From assembly GCF_954871325.1 (NCBI RefSeq), contig NC_088776.1, positions 1,441,671 to 1,505,670 of the forward strand: DNA of 64,000 nt, given 5' to 3'. Of this stretch, positions 1 to 12,299 are shown one piece after another. Positions within the stretch are counted from its first letter, which is position 1. Each line of letters opens with the position of its first letter. Source of the DNA: Gordionus sp. m RMFG-2023. Lineage: Eukaryota; Nematomorpha; Gordioida; Chordodea; Parachordodidae. The translations under genes were made by a program, and so were the position numbers. The notes beneath the pieces were generated by a model. The model was given only the letters and a program-made list of their open reading frames with translations. It had not been told where the DNA came from and did not search any database.

Positions 1-1335
1 CTTACCAGGATTGAAATTGGTACCTATGGCTTCCAAGCACCCGCTGGGCCTACCCGAATGTTTAGCTTAATATATATTATATAAAATAAGTTTTCGAAAT
101 TAAATTACTAAAAAAAATATATATATAAAATTTAAGAATTTAAGGTATCGTCTTCTTCTTCAATATGTTATTCCCAAAAACTAGTTGGGATTCTTTAAAC
201 CGCTTCCCTTACATATGCTTCAGCTTTGGGTTCAACATGTTCCTCATGTGAGAAATCTAAGCTAACCGTGGCCTGCCGCTATTCGTTGGCGGCCTGTCAA
301 GTTCGAGAACTTGCCAATTCGCGTTAGTGAGTTAGTCCAATTCATAGGTAAAAATAATATTTAATTTGTAAAGCCTAAATATGATGTAAACTAGGTCGAG
401 AATATGAAATATATATTCGAATTTGCTATTTAACAAATAATTCATTCATAATATTTGGCTGGTAATTGTACTCTTTCCAGGAGAAAACAAAAGAAAAATA
501 ATTATCGTTTAAAAATTAAAAAAATAATATTTGGATAAGAAATAGATTTAGAGTTATATTTAAAGGTATAGGTTGAAAAAGAAAAATTATTTTACGGTAG
601 CTCATTCAAATTTTGAACTGATTTTTATAAATATTGATAAGATTATGATGCAAAATTGTGTAGGAATATAAGATCTAAATTGAAAAACAAAGAATTATAA
701 AGGTAGCATTCATAGTAGATAAAGTATAAAGAAATTTGTGTTGTAGTTTTTTAAAGTAGATATTTAGAAGTTACTGATAAGTTAAAAACCAATTGAATCT
801 AACAGAAGATAACTGAGACAATAATTTAGATTTTTAGAATTTATTACAAGTTGTTAAATAATTGATTCACTGGAGATAACTATGATAAAGAAAAGAAACA
901 TAAATTGTAGAGATTAAATAAATTTATTTGTAAAAATATAGTTTAGAATACAAATAGTGCTTAAAAGATACGATAATTTTAAAAAAAATTCGGAGAATAA
1001 AATACTTTTATTGTTAGAAAATAGTTGATGTTGTAATTAAATTCTTATTAAAGATTTACGTTTAACTTTTATTTTAAGGGCTGCGAAAGATAAAACAGTC
1101 TCAATGATCTAATATGTGAATAAGATACGTATAAGTAGTTAATATTTAGTAAAATATTAGGTTGTTGATTAACCAAAATCTTCATAAAGAAAAACGGCTT
1201 TCATCATTAGAAAATTTATGCCGCAATCGAGCTCAATTAGAGATCGGACTTTTACTTTGAATCATTAATAAGATTTTAGATCAAATGCCAACATTATTCT
1301 AATAATAGCCATAAGAAAAACATATACTTTAGAAA
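1..1335. other. AT-rich sequence, no gene seen
   Basis: No reading frame of useful length, no recognisable protein motif and no RNA-gene signal on either strand. The first 60 bases are less AT-rich than the rest but show no identifiable feature. Confidence 0.6.
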
Positions 1336-1343
1336 TATATATA

Positions 1344-1549
1344 TCGGTTGCTTTTCAACAACGGATTTCTGAAAAATTATAATGATTAGAGTTCAGTGGT
1401 TTTTCATTAACGTGAGTGTTAGTGATTAGAATTCAGTGGTTGTTCAACAACGTTACGAAAACTATAAAGATTAGACTTCTTTCATTTCTCAACAACGTAT
1501 GTAGGAAAAGGGATGTATATATTTCAGTGTTTTTTTTAACAATCGGTAT
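1344..1549. repeat. degenerate tandem repeat, about 40-55 bp unit
   Basis: A phrase of the form GATTAGA-TTCAGTGGTT followed by TTCAACAACG recurs about four to five times with irregular spacing (around 1344, 1398, 1437, 1480 and 1527). Copies differ by substitutions and indels, so this is an old minisatellite. No coding sense was found. Confidence 0.5.
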
Positions 1550-1978
1550 GAGTTTAAGGAGAAGAAAACAAATAGATATTTTTCCTTAGAGACTTGAGTG
1601 GCACGAGTGCATAAAGTAGGAGGAAATAAATTGCGAAACGATCATTCTCTTAAAAAAATGAAAGACATTTTGATATATATTTTAGAATAAGATTAATAGG
1701 TACAAATTAATAAAGGAGGTTATAGACATTGCTGAAAATTAAATGATGATCAGTAGCTAAAGGACGACCACATTAAATGGTTCAATAAAGATATGGGTTT
1801 CATAGAGTGTGAAGGTGCGGTAGAATTAGACTAATTGTATAATTCTTTAAGCTTATTTAATCCTAATGTCGCCATTGAACATTATTTTGGAAGGTGTAAC
1901 TCGTTATGTCATTTCGTGTGTTTCTATAATTGAATAAAAATTTGTAAAGTGCTGTATCTAATTATTTTTATATTCCTT

Positions 1979-2530
1979 TTAATGTGCGTCTTTAAACGTT
2001 CTCACCATACGTTTCTCCTGGCTATTAGATAGCTGGTGGTATGCGGACGTAAGCACACGTTTAATACCATAATCGCTGCTGAAATTAGTGCCGTTATCAG
2101 TGACTATAGTTTTAGGTATTCCATATAACGAAATTGTTTCAAAAATTTCTTTTAATGTGATATCGGTCGTAATATTTTTGACAGGAACAATAATTGGAAA
2201 TTTGCTATAGGCATCGACTATTATCAACCAATTTAGTAGTGAAAAATGGACCCGCATAATCTATGTGTATCCTTTCAAATGGTTTGGTGGCCGAAACCCA
2301 TGGTTTTTGTATCTTTTTAGGGATGGTCATGATATATATTACAATCGTCACAACATTTCACTTCAATGTTCATTTAATTATTCATACCAGACCACCACAT
2401 ACGATCTTTGGCGGAGGATTTAATTTTTCCTGCTCCCATATGACCTTCATGTATAATGCCTGCAGTACCTTTCCGTCTCATAGAAGACGGAATTATGATT
2501 TTGCTGTATTTTTGTAAAGTCAATCTTTAA
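1979..2530 (-). mobile_element. Ty3/gypsy-like integrase fossil
   Basis: The minus strand encodes pieces of a retroelement integrase. Going down the coding strand, first comes an HHCC-type zinc-binding region (HEGHMGAGK, then a paired Cys motif CCDDC, about 2330-2470). Then comes a catalytic-core region with VDAYSKFPI, the motif TDNGTNFSS and HQLSNSQ (about 2000-2240). This order and wording match the K02A2.6-like Ty3/gypsy integrases common in invertebrates. The element is broken and only this part of pol was recognised; no LTRs were found around it. It looks old. Family assignment rests on motif recognition only. Confidence 0.75.
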
Positions 2531-3454
2531 TTATACTCAATTCCCATTCAATATTTTTTTTAGATCTTGTTCTTTAAAGGCTAGTTAGTTACTTCATCAT
2601 GACATTCTAGTGGTAATCTCGAGACACAATCAGGAACAACATTATATTTACCGGCATTACTTTTTTATATTGAAATCATAACTTCCTAATGTTAAGTTCC
2701 ACTTCTGAAATCGTCTTAAGGACATAATACTATTGTCCTTCGGACCTGTCAAATTAAAACTAGGAGGAAATTTAATATTTTTTTATTAAAAGATAACAAA
2801 TACGCTATCGTGTAGCGGTTGGTGTATTTCATTGAGGCCATTATTTAAATTTTTTTTCAAAATTAATAATAGATTAATTATAACATATATTAATTTTCTT
2901 AAATTTGACAAATTTACCGAGATCAAAATTTCATATACCAAAAACCACTGTCTTTTAAAAAGATCATGAATCCTCCCTCTCATTAATCACGTGATGTGTT
3001 GTTATAATGGCATAAAATTTGTAGTCGAGTGGAGCACCACTTTATAGAGTAAGATGCTCAACATGTTAAAGCAGTTATTAATTAATAATTTTTTTAAATG
3101 ATATAAATTTATATGAAACTTTTTTTGTTGTTTTCCCCTTTATAATTATATCTATATTATAATTTGTTTATATATTATATGTTTATTCAAATACAATTGC
3201 TTAATTATCTAGTATTTGATTTAATAATCCTAAACTTATATTTTTCTTTCGCTCATTGGTTTAGATGATTGACATAGACACGTGACTAGTCGATTTTTTT
3301 TAGCCGTTATCTATCATTATAACCGTGGAAATATAATGCTAAAATTATTTATAGGAAACGAAAAATAGAAAGTTATCCAGGATATCAACAAATTGTTTTT
3401 TTGGACATTTATATATATCATTTAATTTAATAAAAGATCCACATTAATCACAGT
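2531..3454. other. AT-rich sequence, no gene seen
   Basis: No coding motif. A short minus-strand open frame at 2786-2983 has the composition of chance AT-rich sequence and no recognisable domain. Confidence 0.55.
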
Positions 3455-4693
3455 TTTGCCTGTCATAATATATGCATTATATTTGTATCGGCGATACTTT
3501 TTGAAATTTTTGGGTGTATCGTAATTTTATCGTGTACCTTATATATATATATACTACTTAATTATAGTTTTTTTTTGAAAAATTATATTTAAAATTTAAT
3601 TTAAGATAATTAAAAAATAGTTAATTAAATTAATTAATTATAGATTTAGCCATCTTTATTAAAATACTATATATTAAATATGTTTTTTTTTACTAATTCA
3701 ATCTTTATTTTAACAACTAATCATTGAATATATATAAAAATTTATTAATATTGTTTCCTATAATATGTTTTAAAACTTTATTTATACCTGGCTTTTGAGA
3801 TTCGCGAATACTTAAATAATTACTATCCTCCAAATTTTTTATAATTTAAATATTACTTCTATCGATTTCGACATAAAATGCGGTTTTCTAAGAAAAGGAT
3901 TAAAATTAAATTATCCACTTAATCACACCGAAACCTGAGTTTAAAAATGCTACTTAAAGATTATTGATCTCTGAAAAATTCCTTAAATGAAAAAAGTAAT
4001 ATCAAATTTTGTCTTAATAATTCAAAATCAATTATAATAAAAAAATTTTGTATACCGATTTTCCATGAATTTAAAAATCACAAATTTTTTTTAAACAACA
4101 TCTTCAAAAAAAAATCATTTAAATTAAAACTGTAAAGAAATTAATTTTAATTATACTTCATAATGGATTTTTTTTCTTCTATATATATATCTATCTTTCA
4201 ACATTAACAATTTTTTAAAAATAATGTATGTCTTCAAAACAAAAAATCTAAATTTATAATAATAGTGTATATTTTTTGAAAAAAAATCTAGGTAAATTAA
4301 TGTAAATGAAGGTTTCAAGATTTATTTCATAGGACAACCACAAGTGAAAAATTAGATAAAATAATTTAAACATTTTCCCCAAAAATAATTATATATATAT
4401 AAGAGACATGCATGCCGGGCCAGTTTACCCGGGCCTTATATTTTAAAACTAAATATTTGATATCGCCATTATTAATAAAAACTCAGGCCGGCCAGTACAA
4501 ATAGTAAATCTGCAGATCTCTGGTGATATATTTAATTGTGATAATCGTGAAGAAAAGGGATATTAATGTTTTAATAATTTATTATAGTGACAACTAATTC
4601 ATAATTGACAAAAAAAAATAAAACTATCATTTATTTATTGATAATGAATGTATAAAGGAAACCGATATTTAGCATAATAAATGGTATGTTTTT

Positions 4694-5112
4694 TCATTTA
4701 ATTTCTTGATAATTTTCGGTTTTAACCATAGATTCTTTTGGAAGTCCCTTCCATTCACCTATTTAAAAAAAAATTTGTTTTTATGATTTATGACAATAGT
4801 AATAAAAACATTATGATTTTTATTTTAACCTGTAACATAGAATTTTGTAACATTATTCGGACCGGAAAGTTGTACAGCATGTATTATATCATAATCATAA
4901 TTATAATCTACTGTAATCATGTCACCTTCTTCATCTTTGTATTTTATCGTTTTGAGGTTCATTTCATACTCCAGCTCTATATGCTTTCGGATGGAGTCAT
5001 TTCTCCAACGACAGCTGGCATCTACTTGAAACCTTCTAATAAATGTTTCATCTTCCCCCAGAGTATAGTGAATTTTGAATTTAAGAATACGAGAATTATC
5101 ATTGGGATTCAT
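4694..5112 (-). CDS. PB1-domain miniprotein, copy A (two exons)
   Basis: Predicted small adaptor-like protein made almost entirely of a PB1 domain, a ubiquitin-like fold that pairs front-to-back with other PB1 domains. Exon 1 is 5112-4830 and exon 2 is 4758-4694. The 71-nt intron (4829-4759) has GT-AG ends and is phase 1. The spliced product is 115 residues. Residues 11-30 hold the basic first strands (KFKIHYTLG, then RRFQV). Residues 58-77 hold the acidic OPCA motif with D60-E61-E62-G63-D64 and further aspartates at 69, 73 and 75. Having both faces suggests a type I/II PB1 domain. The tail starts GEWK and ends in NYQEIK. The ATG at 5112 aligns with the starts of copies B and C. No kinase, zinc finger or other partner domain was seen. 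Cellular role unknown. The PB1 call is by motif; the splice model is supported by the same junction in all three copies. Confidence 0.75.
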
Positions 5113-5413
5113 ATTTGTTAAAATATATATACGCGATTATTTACTAAGTTTGATAGATATTTAATATAGTAATACTTTTGTTTAATTGGTTTATTTGTTA
5201 TTGTTTAACATTATTAAATAATATATTAATTTTTTGTAAATTTTATAATTTTAATTTTAATTCTTATTCTTATTATTATTTATTATAATATTTTTAATTA
5301 TCGTTCTTCCTTTATTTACTACATAAAATGTAAAATTGAATATTTCAATTAACAACGTAAACGATTAGAAATATGTCAAATAGAATAACAAGTTTTAAAA
5401 TTAATAAATTTAA

Positions 5414-5424
5414 GGGGGGGGGGG
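5414..5424. repeat. poly-G run upstream of PB1 copy A
   Basis: Eleven consecutive G in very AT-rich surroundings, equivalent by position to the poly-C run at 22329-22338 upstream of PB1 copy C. Copy B has only CCCC at the equivalent place (about 8630). Confidence 0.7.
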
Positions 5425-5681
5425 AGTTGTAATCGAATAAAAAAAATTTTATCTTAGCGATTATAATAAATAACACCATTTTAGTAACAAGGACCTAACG
5501 CCAGTTAAAGCCATGACTCCGAACCGGTTTGTTCTGAACTTCTTCAAATATACAAAAGTTAAATAAAACTATTTACGTTCAAGCTTCGTTTCACACCTAA
5601 TGCTATTTAAAAAAAAAATACAATAGCTCTAATACAGTAGCTTAGATTTTGTATCAGTAAAAAATTTATATGCAGTGTAGA

Positions 5682-5703
5682 CCGGGGATAGTTTTATCCC
5701 CGG
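5682..5703. promoter_or_regulatory. conserved GC-rich hairpin upstream of PB1 copy A
   Basis: Perfect 9-bp inverted repeat CCGGGGATA / TATCCCCGG around a 4-base loop. The same hairpin lies upstream of all three PB1 copies. It is about 570 bp from the start codon here. A regulatory role is inference; it could also mark the end of a mobile unit. Confidence 0.5.
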
Positions 5704-6575
5704 GGCAGGTAATATACCTTCTTATAAAAATAATTTTAAAACTCTAATACAACTTTAATATTCAACAATTTAATACCATAAATTTATTTCAATAAGATGC
5801 TTCTTTAATCGTTTCTAAAAAAAAATCAGAAATATGCTCTGGAAGGAGTTTTAGGATTCAAATTTTGACACGTCAAAAGTATTCGTTTTTGTTTCCAATT
5901 GTATTTTTATATTAAAGTTATTCAGGCTAAAATACCACATTTTAAATGATAAAGTAATCTTAATTTTATTGTTATATCAAAAAATGTGAAGGCCTACTTC
6001 AGTGATTTATATCTTTAAAATGATAATGAACTAATGTTTATTAAAACCGTGACAGGTAGTTATCAATCAAAATTGATTGATTGGTAATCTTTAAAAAAAA
6101 AATTATGTTTGCAATACTTAGTGAAAACGATCATTTTATAAGAAAATAAATCACGAGGTTCGAACCTGTTCACAGGCATTTTAGCGGTTCGGTTTAGGTT
6201 ATTCCTTTAACGTTTTAGTCCTCTAAAATAAAACCGGTTTAACGGTTCGGTTCAGATTCGATTTGAATCCCTGGGTTTGAGCATTAATCAAACCTAATAT
6301 TATTATAGCTTATTTTATTTTTTAATCTTAAAAAAAAATGTCGTTTAAATATGATATTTGTATAAACTTTTTCTTTGATATAATTTAAATTTTATCACCC
6401 TTAACCCCTCAGGCATTTTATGATATTTTTAGATTTTTTTTTCTATAAAAAATTAATCGCGTGATGAAAATAATGTATGATTGGTTTTTACCTTTAACCG
6501 TAAATGATTAAAACAATGTATCAAAAAAAAGGAGTTAGATTAGAAACTATATTTTAATCAATATTAATATAAAAT

Positions 6576-7294
6576 ATAATTAAATGATTGAACGTTTATT
6601 TTATGTAAAAAGATGAAAGTAGTATGGCTAAAATCGGGTCGGTTTTATACAAATACAACAATATGTAAGATTCAAGATTTTGCGCAGAGCTGGCAGAAAT
6701 GCTTGGAAATCTATTTGCCAAATTCTCGATGCTCACATAATATTATTTTAGCTAAAATCTTAGTGGAACCGTTTTACAAAAAATCGTCATAGATCGGACT
6801 TTTTAGCAACACTAGTTCGGAAATATAATTTTAATGAAAGGTGAAGTTAGATAGAACCTTATAAAAATAGTCGAACAGCGTTTTATATGATATCTCATCG
6901 TAAAAAATAAAATAAATAACAATTAATATTAAAATAATATAATAAACCATAAAAATAAGACGCCATCTATCGGTGACTTATTTTATGAAAATTTAAGAAT
7001 ATTTTTGGAAATCTTTCAATTTGTGTTGTTCGAAACTGATACAGACCAACAATCATCTTAAAACTAAAAAAATATATATTATTTTTTTAAATAAAATTAA
7101 ATTCTATTTTTAACCAATTATTATACATCGCTAATTACTCTTACATTAAAAATATTTTTTTAAAAAAATTATAAATAAAAAAAAATATTTATTTAAATTT
7201 GTACTTAACGATGACATGACGTAGCGATGATATCGCGAAAATAATAAAATAATTTTTTATATCTTTGAAATAAAAGTAAGATTATTATTTTATT
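6576..7294. other. spacer at the centre of the palindrome
   Basis: About 0.7 kb between the two arms that does not pair with itself. It contains AGCAACACTAG (about 6799), similar to the right terminus of the hAT-type MITEs, and CGCCATCTATCGGTGACTTA (6962-6981). The latter resembles the shorter GCGCCATCTGA-type motif seen near 42241, 44393 and 59113. No gene. Confidence 0.5.
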
Positions 7295-7559
7295 TATTAA
7301 ATATAGTTCTAGTCTAACTTCTTTTTTGATATATCGTTTTAATCATTACAGATAAGGTTAACCAATCATATATTATTTTTGTCACGTGGTAATTTTTTTT
7401 AGAAAAAAAAAATCTAAAAATTTTATAAAATGCCTGAGGTGAGAAGGGTTATAAAATTTAAATTATATTAAAGAAAATGTGGATACCAAAAAATAAAATA
7501 ATTTAATTTAATTTTTAAATTAGATTAATACTCAAATCCAGGGATACAAATCGAATCTG

Positions 7560-7880
7560 AGCTAATCGTAAAACCTATTTTTTAGCAAGCTCGAACCGAA
7601 CCTGAACTGTTAAAAATTATTTTGCAAAACTTGAACCGAACCGCTAAAATGTGTGTGAACAAGTGAGAATCTCATGATTCTGTAGTATGAAATCTATTAC
7701 TAATATGTTAAACCGTTATTTTTAGCTGGCTCAAACCGAACCGAACCTAAACCTAACCGTTAAACCGGTATTTTTTAACGGACTCGATCGAACATAAACT
7801 GTTAAAAAAATATTCTATCCAAACTTGAACCAAACCGCTAAAATGTGTGAACAGGTTCGAACCTCATGATTTTGTAGTAT
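7560..7880. repeat. local tandem duplication in right palindrome arm
   Basis: Two adjacent diverged copies, about 7560-7700 and 7730-7880. Each runs through an AACCGAACCGCTAAAATG-like block into a CTCATGATT-T-TAGTATGAAA block. Copies of the phrase AACCGAACC and its complement recur within. Confidence 0.6.
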
Positions 7881-8359
7881 GAAAGCTATTACTAGTATTA
7901 TATTGCTAAAGTTTTAATTTTTATTCGATTTTTTTTTAAAGATTACCAATCAATCAATTTTGATTGATAAGTGGCAGTCACAATTTTTATAAACATTAGT
8001 ATATTATCATTTTAAAAACATAAATCACTGATTAGAAAGGGGCTAACACGCACCCCGCCAAAACAAGCCACAGGCCTTCACATTTTTTATACATAATAAA
8101 ATTAAGATTATACTTTATCATTTAAAATTGGTATTTTAGTCTGAGTAACTTTAATATGAAAAAAAATTTGTAGCGGAAATGTAAAAAATTACTTCTGACG
8201 TGTTAGAATTTCAATCTTAAAACTCCTTCATTAGTATATTCCTGAGTAAACTTTTTTTTTAGAAATCATTAAAGAAGCAACTTATTAAAATACATTTATG
8301 GTTTAAAATGTTTGAATATTAAAGTTTTAAAATTATTTTATAATAAGGTATAACCTGCC

Positions 8360-8381
8360 CCGGGGATAACACTATCCCCGG
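8360..8381. promoter_or_regulatory. conserved GC-rich hairpin upstream of PB1 copy B
   Basis: Perfect 9-bp inverted repeat CCGGGGATA / TATCCCCGG with loop ACAC, about 620 bp upstream of the start codon of copy B. It is equivalent to 5682-5703 and 22041-22062. Confidence 0.5.
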
Positions 8382-8998
8382 TCTCTACACTATACATGAA
8401 ATTTTACTGATTCAAAATCTAGGACCATTGTAATTTTTAAAAAAAATGCATTAGGAGTGAAAAGAAGCTTGAACGTTTTTTATTTAACATTTGTATTTGA
8501 AGAAGTTCAGAGGAAACGGGTTCGGCCTCATAATTTAGGGCTTTAAGATCGTAATTTGGGGTTAGGTTTAGAACCCTGTTGTTACTAAAAAAAAATTTTA
8601 ATTTATTTTTATCTCGAGGATGTTTGTTCAACCCCTTCCTTATTTTTATAGTTTTAAAACTTGTTATTCTATTGATATATTTCTAAGAATAAGAAAAAAT
8701 TACTCTTTTTTTTCTTTGAATATAAAACATAATCGTTTATGTTGTTTATTAAAAATTTTCAATTTAGATTTACGTAAATAAAAGAAGATTTGTTAAAAAT
8801 TAAATAATTAAAAATATAATATTAATATTAATATGAATTAAATATTTACAAATGAATTAATACTTTAATAATGTTATGCAATAAAAAATTAAACCAAAAA
8901 AAAAACAAAGGTGTTATTGTTAAATTTCGATAAAGCTTAGTAAATATAATCATTTATATTTATATATATTTTTTTTTTAAAAACAAATATACATTACT

Positions 8999-9779
8999 AT
9001 GAATCGCGTACTAAATGTGGAAGATTCTCCCATTTTATTCAAAGTTTACTATACGCTGGGGAAAGATGAAACATTCACTAGAAGGTTCCAAGTGGAAGCC
9101 AGCTGTCATTCGAAACCCGACACGATCCGAAGTAACATAGACTATGATATAACCCTCAAAACGATAAAATATCGAGATGAAGAAGGTGACCTGATTACGG
9201 TTGACTTTAAAAATAACGATCAAATAATGCATGCAGTACAACTCTCAGGCAAACTTACAAAATTCTATGTAACAGGTTTAAAAAAAACATATTGTTATAT
9301 TATTATTGTTACAATTAGTGTTTGTCAAACTGCTCGTTTTGAACCGATCTTTAAAAAGGACTAACCCAATATTTTACCCTAGAATAATATTAGGCAAAGC
9401 CTGGAGATTTTGTTCTAGACATCAATTAGCGAGATCTAGAGGCTCTGGCGATATTTTTCTATCTAAGATATTGAATCAGCTGTTTTTAAAAAAAAACGAA
9501 CCCTTTAACAACACTAGCAGAGTTTTTAAAGGATCTAGATATAAAAATGTGGTATCTGTATCTAGATAGATTTTTGATTATTTTAGACGCTGTATCTAGA
9601 TCCATTTAAAAAGTATCTTTCAACAACTCTGAACACTATTTATAATCATAATTTTTAAAAAAAATATTATTTTTTTTTAAATAGGCGAATGGAAGTTAAT
9701 CCCAAAATATACATCGTCGGACCCGGAAATATTACGTGAAATAAATTCGATCGTGTTTCCTTATCATTTATTATTATAA
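8999..9779 (+). CDS. PB1-domain miniprotein, copy B (two exons, MITE-expanded intron)
   Basis: Second member of the PB1 family. Exon 1 is 8999-9275 and exon 2 is 9685-9779; the spliced product is 123 residues. Residues 15-31 carry KVYYTLG and RRFQV. The OPCA motif has D60-E61-E62-G63-D64 followed by LITVDF. HAVQLSG and the GEWK start of exon 2 match copies A and C. The intron (9276-9684, 409 nt, GT-AG, phase 1) sits at the same codon as in A and C but is much longer. It contains two transposon insertions (9316-9516 and 9518-9631). Removing these and their target duplications leaves about 78 nt, close to the 71 and 60 nt of the paralogues. Without splicing, the frame ends at 9364. The C-terminal tail after GEWK differs from copy A. 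Intact in all visible respects; function unknown. Confidence 0.7.
9316..9516. mobile_element. hAT-type MITE, family B (in PB1-B intron)
   Basis: Begins TAGTGTTTGTCAAAC and ends TTTAACAACACTA, the terminal inverted repeats of family B. Internal sequence with AACCCAATATTTTACC matches the family B copies at 33875 and 39543. The flanks GTTACAAT and TTTATAAT (the right one displaced by the next insertion) agree at 6 of 8 positions, as expected for an eroded hAT target duplication. Non-coding. Confidence 0.7.
9518..9631. mobile_element. hAT-type MITE, family A, copy 1
   Basis: Runs from CAGAGTT to AACAACTCTG and contains the family A ATCTAGAT motifs. The flanks AACACTAG and AACACTAT agree at 7 of 8 positions. 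The target was the last bases of the family B element next to it, so this insertion is the younger of the two. Confidence 0.8.
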
Positions 9780-10735
9780 ATATAATAACTTTTTTAATTG
9801 ATTTACAAATTTAAAATAGAAATTATTGGACCTCTTTGGTTAACGAAAGCCAGAATAAGAATTGAATGGAGAAGAAGAAAAAAATTAATAGACCTAAATT
9901 ATTATTTTATCAATTATGATTAGTCCCTACAAAATAAAATATTAAAACTTAAATTCCTTTCTTAGGTTATTATTACAATTAAATGCATATCAAAGATATG
10001 CAAACCCGTGTAACCGGTCTGGGCTGTAATTTTAAAACCAAATATATGATATGGTAAAATGTTTAAATTAATTTATCTAATTTTCGCTACTGTGGCTTTC
10101 CTACCGAATAACTCTTGAAACCTTTAAGATTAGATTTTGATTAGAACACATAATTTATATTTTTAAAAAAAATTAAATTAGCGGTAAATAATTTTGAAAG
10201 ATATATAATAGGAAAAAAAAATCATTTAAGGCGATGAAGTGTAATTAAAAAATTTTTTATAGTTTTAAAACTGAAAAAAGTTATACCTTTCAAAAATGTT
10301 TTTGAAGATGTTATTTAAAAACAATTTATGATTTTTAAATTCATGGAAAAAGATTCTTTTTTTATTTAAAATCAAATCTTCAGAGATCAATAATCCTAAT
10401 ATTTTTAAACTCAGGTTTTGGTATGTTTAAGTGGATAATTTAATTTTAAATATATTTTTTAGAAAAACTCATTTTATGTCGAAATCAATAATATTTAAAT
10501 TATAAAAAAATAATCGGAGGATAAGGCCTGGTTAGTGAATGCGCAAATAAAGTTTTAAAACATATTGTAAGAAGCATTATAAATTTTGATAAAACAAAAA
10601 CTATTTAATAAAATTCGGGAACTGAGATTATTCTTAGTTGTAAAATAAAGATGAAAGGGGATCTAGATCAAGAATTTCCGTTGAAATATTAATAGTCACA
10701 TTAGTCAAAACATATTTATATATGTGTAGGTGTTA

Positions 10736-11099
10736 CTATTTCTGAGCTTGCTAATAGCTAAAAAGATATCTGTATACAGGAAATGAAGACTAAGGATATT
10801 ATTAAAATCCGAATTCTACTTTAATTTATGGAGATAATAATCTTGTCTATCATTTTTTGAGACCTTCAATAAATCAATTACCAAATTATCTTAAACCTTT
10901 TATATCTTTCGATATTTTTTGAAGAGATCCATAATTGTATCTACATAAATTTATTTGTATATTTCTATATCGTTAATATCCAAAGCAAAAATAAATAAGT
11001 ACATTAAAAAATTTAGTGTATTCACTATTACAATAATAAATAATCTTTAAATAAAACATGAAATAAAAGGGAGAACATTTATCTTCAATTATTTGCTTA
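10736..11099. other. AT-rich sequence, no gene seen
   Basis: Lies between the palindrome and the next repeat fragment. No reading frame or motif supported. Confidence 0.5.
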
Positions 11100-11840
11100 T
11101 TAGACATACTATTGATATAATAATTTTTTCAAAAAAAGCTGTTAAAAAGGTTTTGACATCTATTTGTCAAATCTTGAGTCTTATGTAATTTTATTTGGCT
11201 AAGATATTTATCAGGCTGTTTTTAAAAAAAAATCCTTTTTAAAGCACGGTCTTAAATAACTAAAAATTCGATTCGCAAACTTTTTTCTTTCCCAAGAATA
11301 CCTAGATGTATATTTGCTAAGTTTATATGATTGTTTTAATAGATAAAATGTTAGAAATGGGAATAATAACAATTGTAATAGATTTAATTCGAGTTGACTA
11401 TAAATGATAATATTCGAAATAATTACAGATAAAATTATGATAATAGATATATAACGGCAACTTTTAAAATAGAAAATCGAAATTTTACCAAACAATAATT
11501 TTGGAGACTATTTAATAACAATAATAATATTAACTATCGGTCGTATAAAAATAACAATTATAAATATGATAATAATTAGAATAACTATGGTAGAAACAAC
11601 ACACACTATAATCAGAGAAAACAGATACAATACGATCATCTAAACGACATAACAATTAATAATTGCAATATGAAGATCGAAGAAAATATAGAAGAAAAAG
11701 TCGATATCACCAAAAGACAGCAATGATTCTTATTTTACAACTTGACTGAGAAGATTGACAATGATGATGGAATGTGCTGTTACTCGTAATTAAACCATAT
11801 TACTTACGAACATGAAAATTGATACGGAATCAAAATTTAA
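11100..11840 (-). repeat. fragment of unclassified long repeat (family II) with Asn-rich frame remnant
   Basis: Reverse-complement relative of 21000-21700. It shares the blocks around GACAAATAGA/TCTATTTGTC, the TATTTATCAGGCTG-like block and a region (about 11500-11730) that translates on the plus strand into Asn-rich text with NNYGRNN and RKQIQYD. The same text is read on the minus strand at 21048-21335. The element's class is unknown. Confidence 0.5.
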
Positions 11841-11848
11841 TATTACAG

Positions 11849-11856
11849 CTCGTGAT
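11849..11856. repeat. left target-site duplication of composite hAT
   Basis: CTCGTGAT, matching CTTGTGAT at 15884-15891 at 7 of 8 positions. Eight bases is the usual hAT target duplication length. Confidence 0.7.
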
Positions 11857-12299
11857 CAGGGTTGCCATGTTTCCCCCCATCAGCGGGAGATTCCCACAAT
11901 TTTTTAGACGCAGACATTTCTTTCCAGCAAACTACCGCAATTAAAAATTTCCTGCAAAAATCTACCGCAATTTTTTAATTTCTCCCGCAATTTTTTTTTT
12001 AGTATTTTAACATTTTTAATATATAAATAATAATTTTGAAAGACATTAATTGATTATTTTTATATTTTTAAAATAATTTTAAACATTTATTTGAAAAACA
12101 TGTCTAGCTTGTAAATTTCTTTTTATCCTGTTTTATTTTTATCCAATAATAAATCAAACATCATTTCATTTATATAAGTCAGTACAGGGGAGTATATCGA
12201 CATCGATTGCAATACAAAAATATTCTAAAATAATACAGATGCAACTACATTTGCGGAAATCGTATACATCTATCATGTAGTTCAACATTCACAGAGCTA

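Larger units (their letters stand above)
3455..6575 (-). repeat. left arm of large palindrome carrying PB1 gene A
   Basis: This stretch is, as the reverse complement, a diverged copy of 7295-10735 and of 22013-24285. Matching landmarks are a GTATCG...ATCGTGTACC edge (about 3487-3537, also at 24210-24260), the block around GATTATTGATCTC (3960), the PB1 gene, a poly-G/C run (5414-5424), a GC-rich hairpin (5682-5703) and a block with ACCGGTTTAACGGTTCGG (6230-6250). Divergence is substantial, with many indels, so the duplication is not recent. Confidence 0.75.
7295..10735 (+). repeat. right arm of large palindrome carrying PB1 gene B
   Basis: Diverged reverse-complement copy of 3455-6575 and direct relative of 22013-24285. 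It is longer than the left arm because of a local tandem duplication (7560-7880) and MITE insertions inside the PB1 intron. The outer end is recognised to about 10730 (AACATATTT then ATATATG), where similarity to copy C fades. Confidence 0.75.

Noticed and set aside
2263-2517. Plus-strand open frame of 84 codons
   Set aside because: Antisense of the integrase fossil, whose motifs are read on the minus strand.
4738-5121. Plus-strand open frame of 127 codons
   Set aside because: Antisense of PB1 copy A; low-complexity Ile-rich translation and no family match. The same shadow appears opposite copies B and C.
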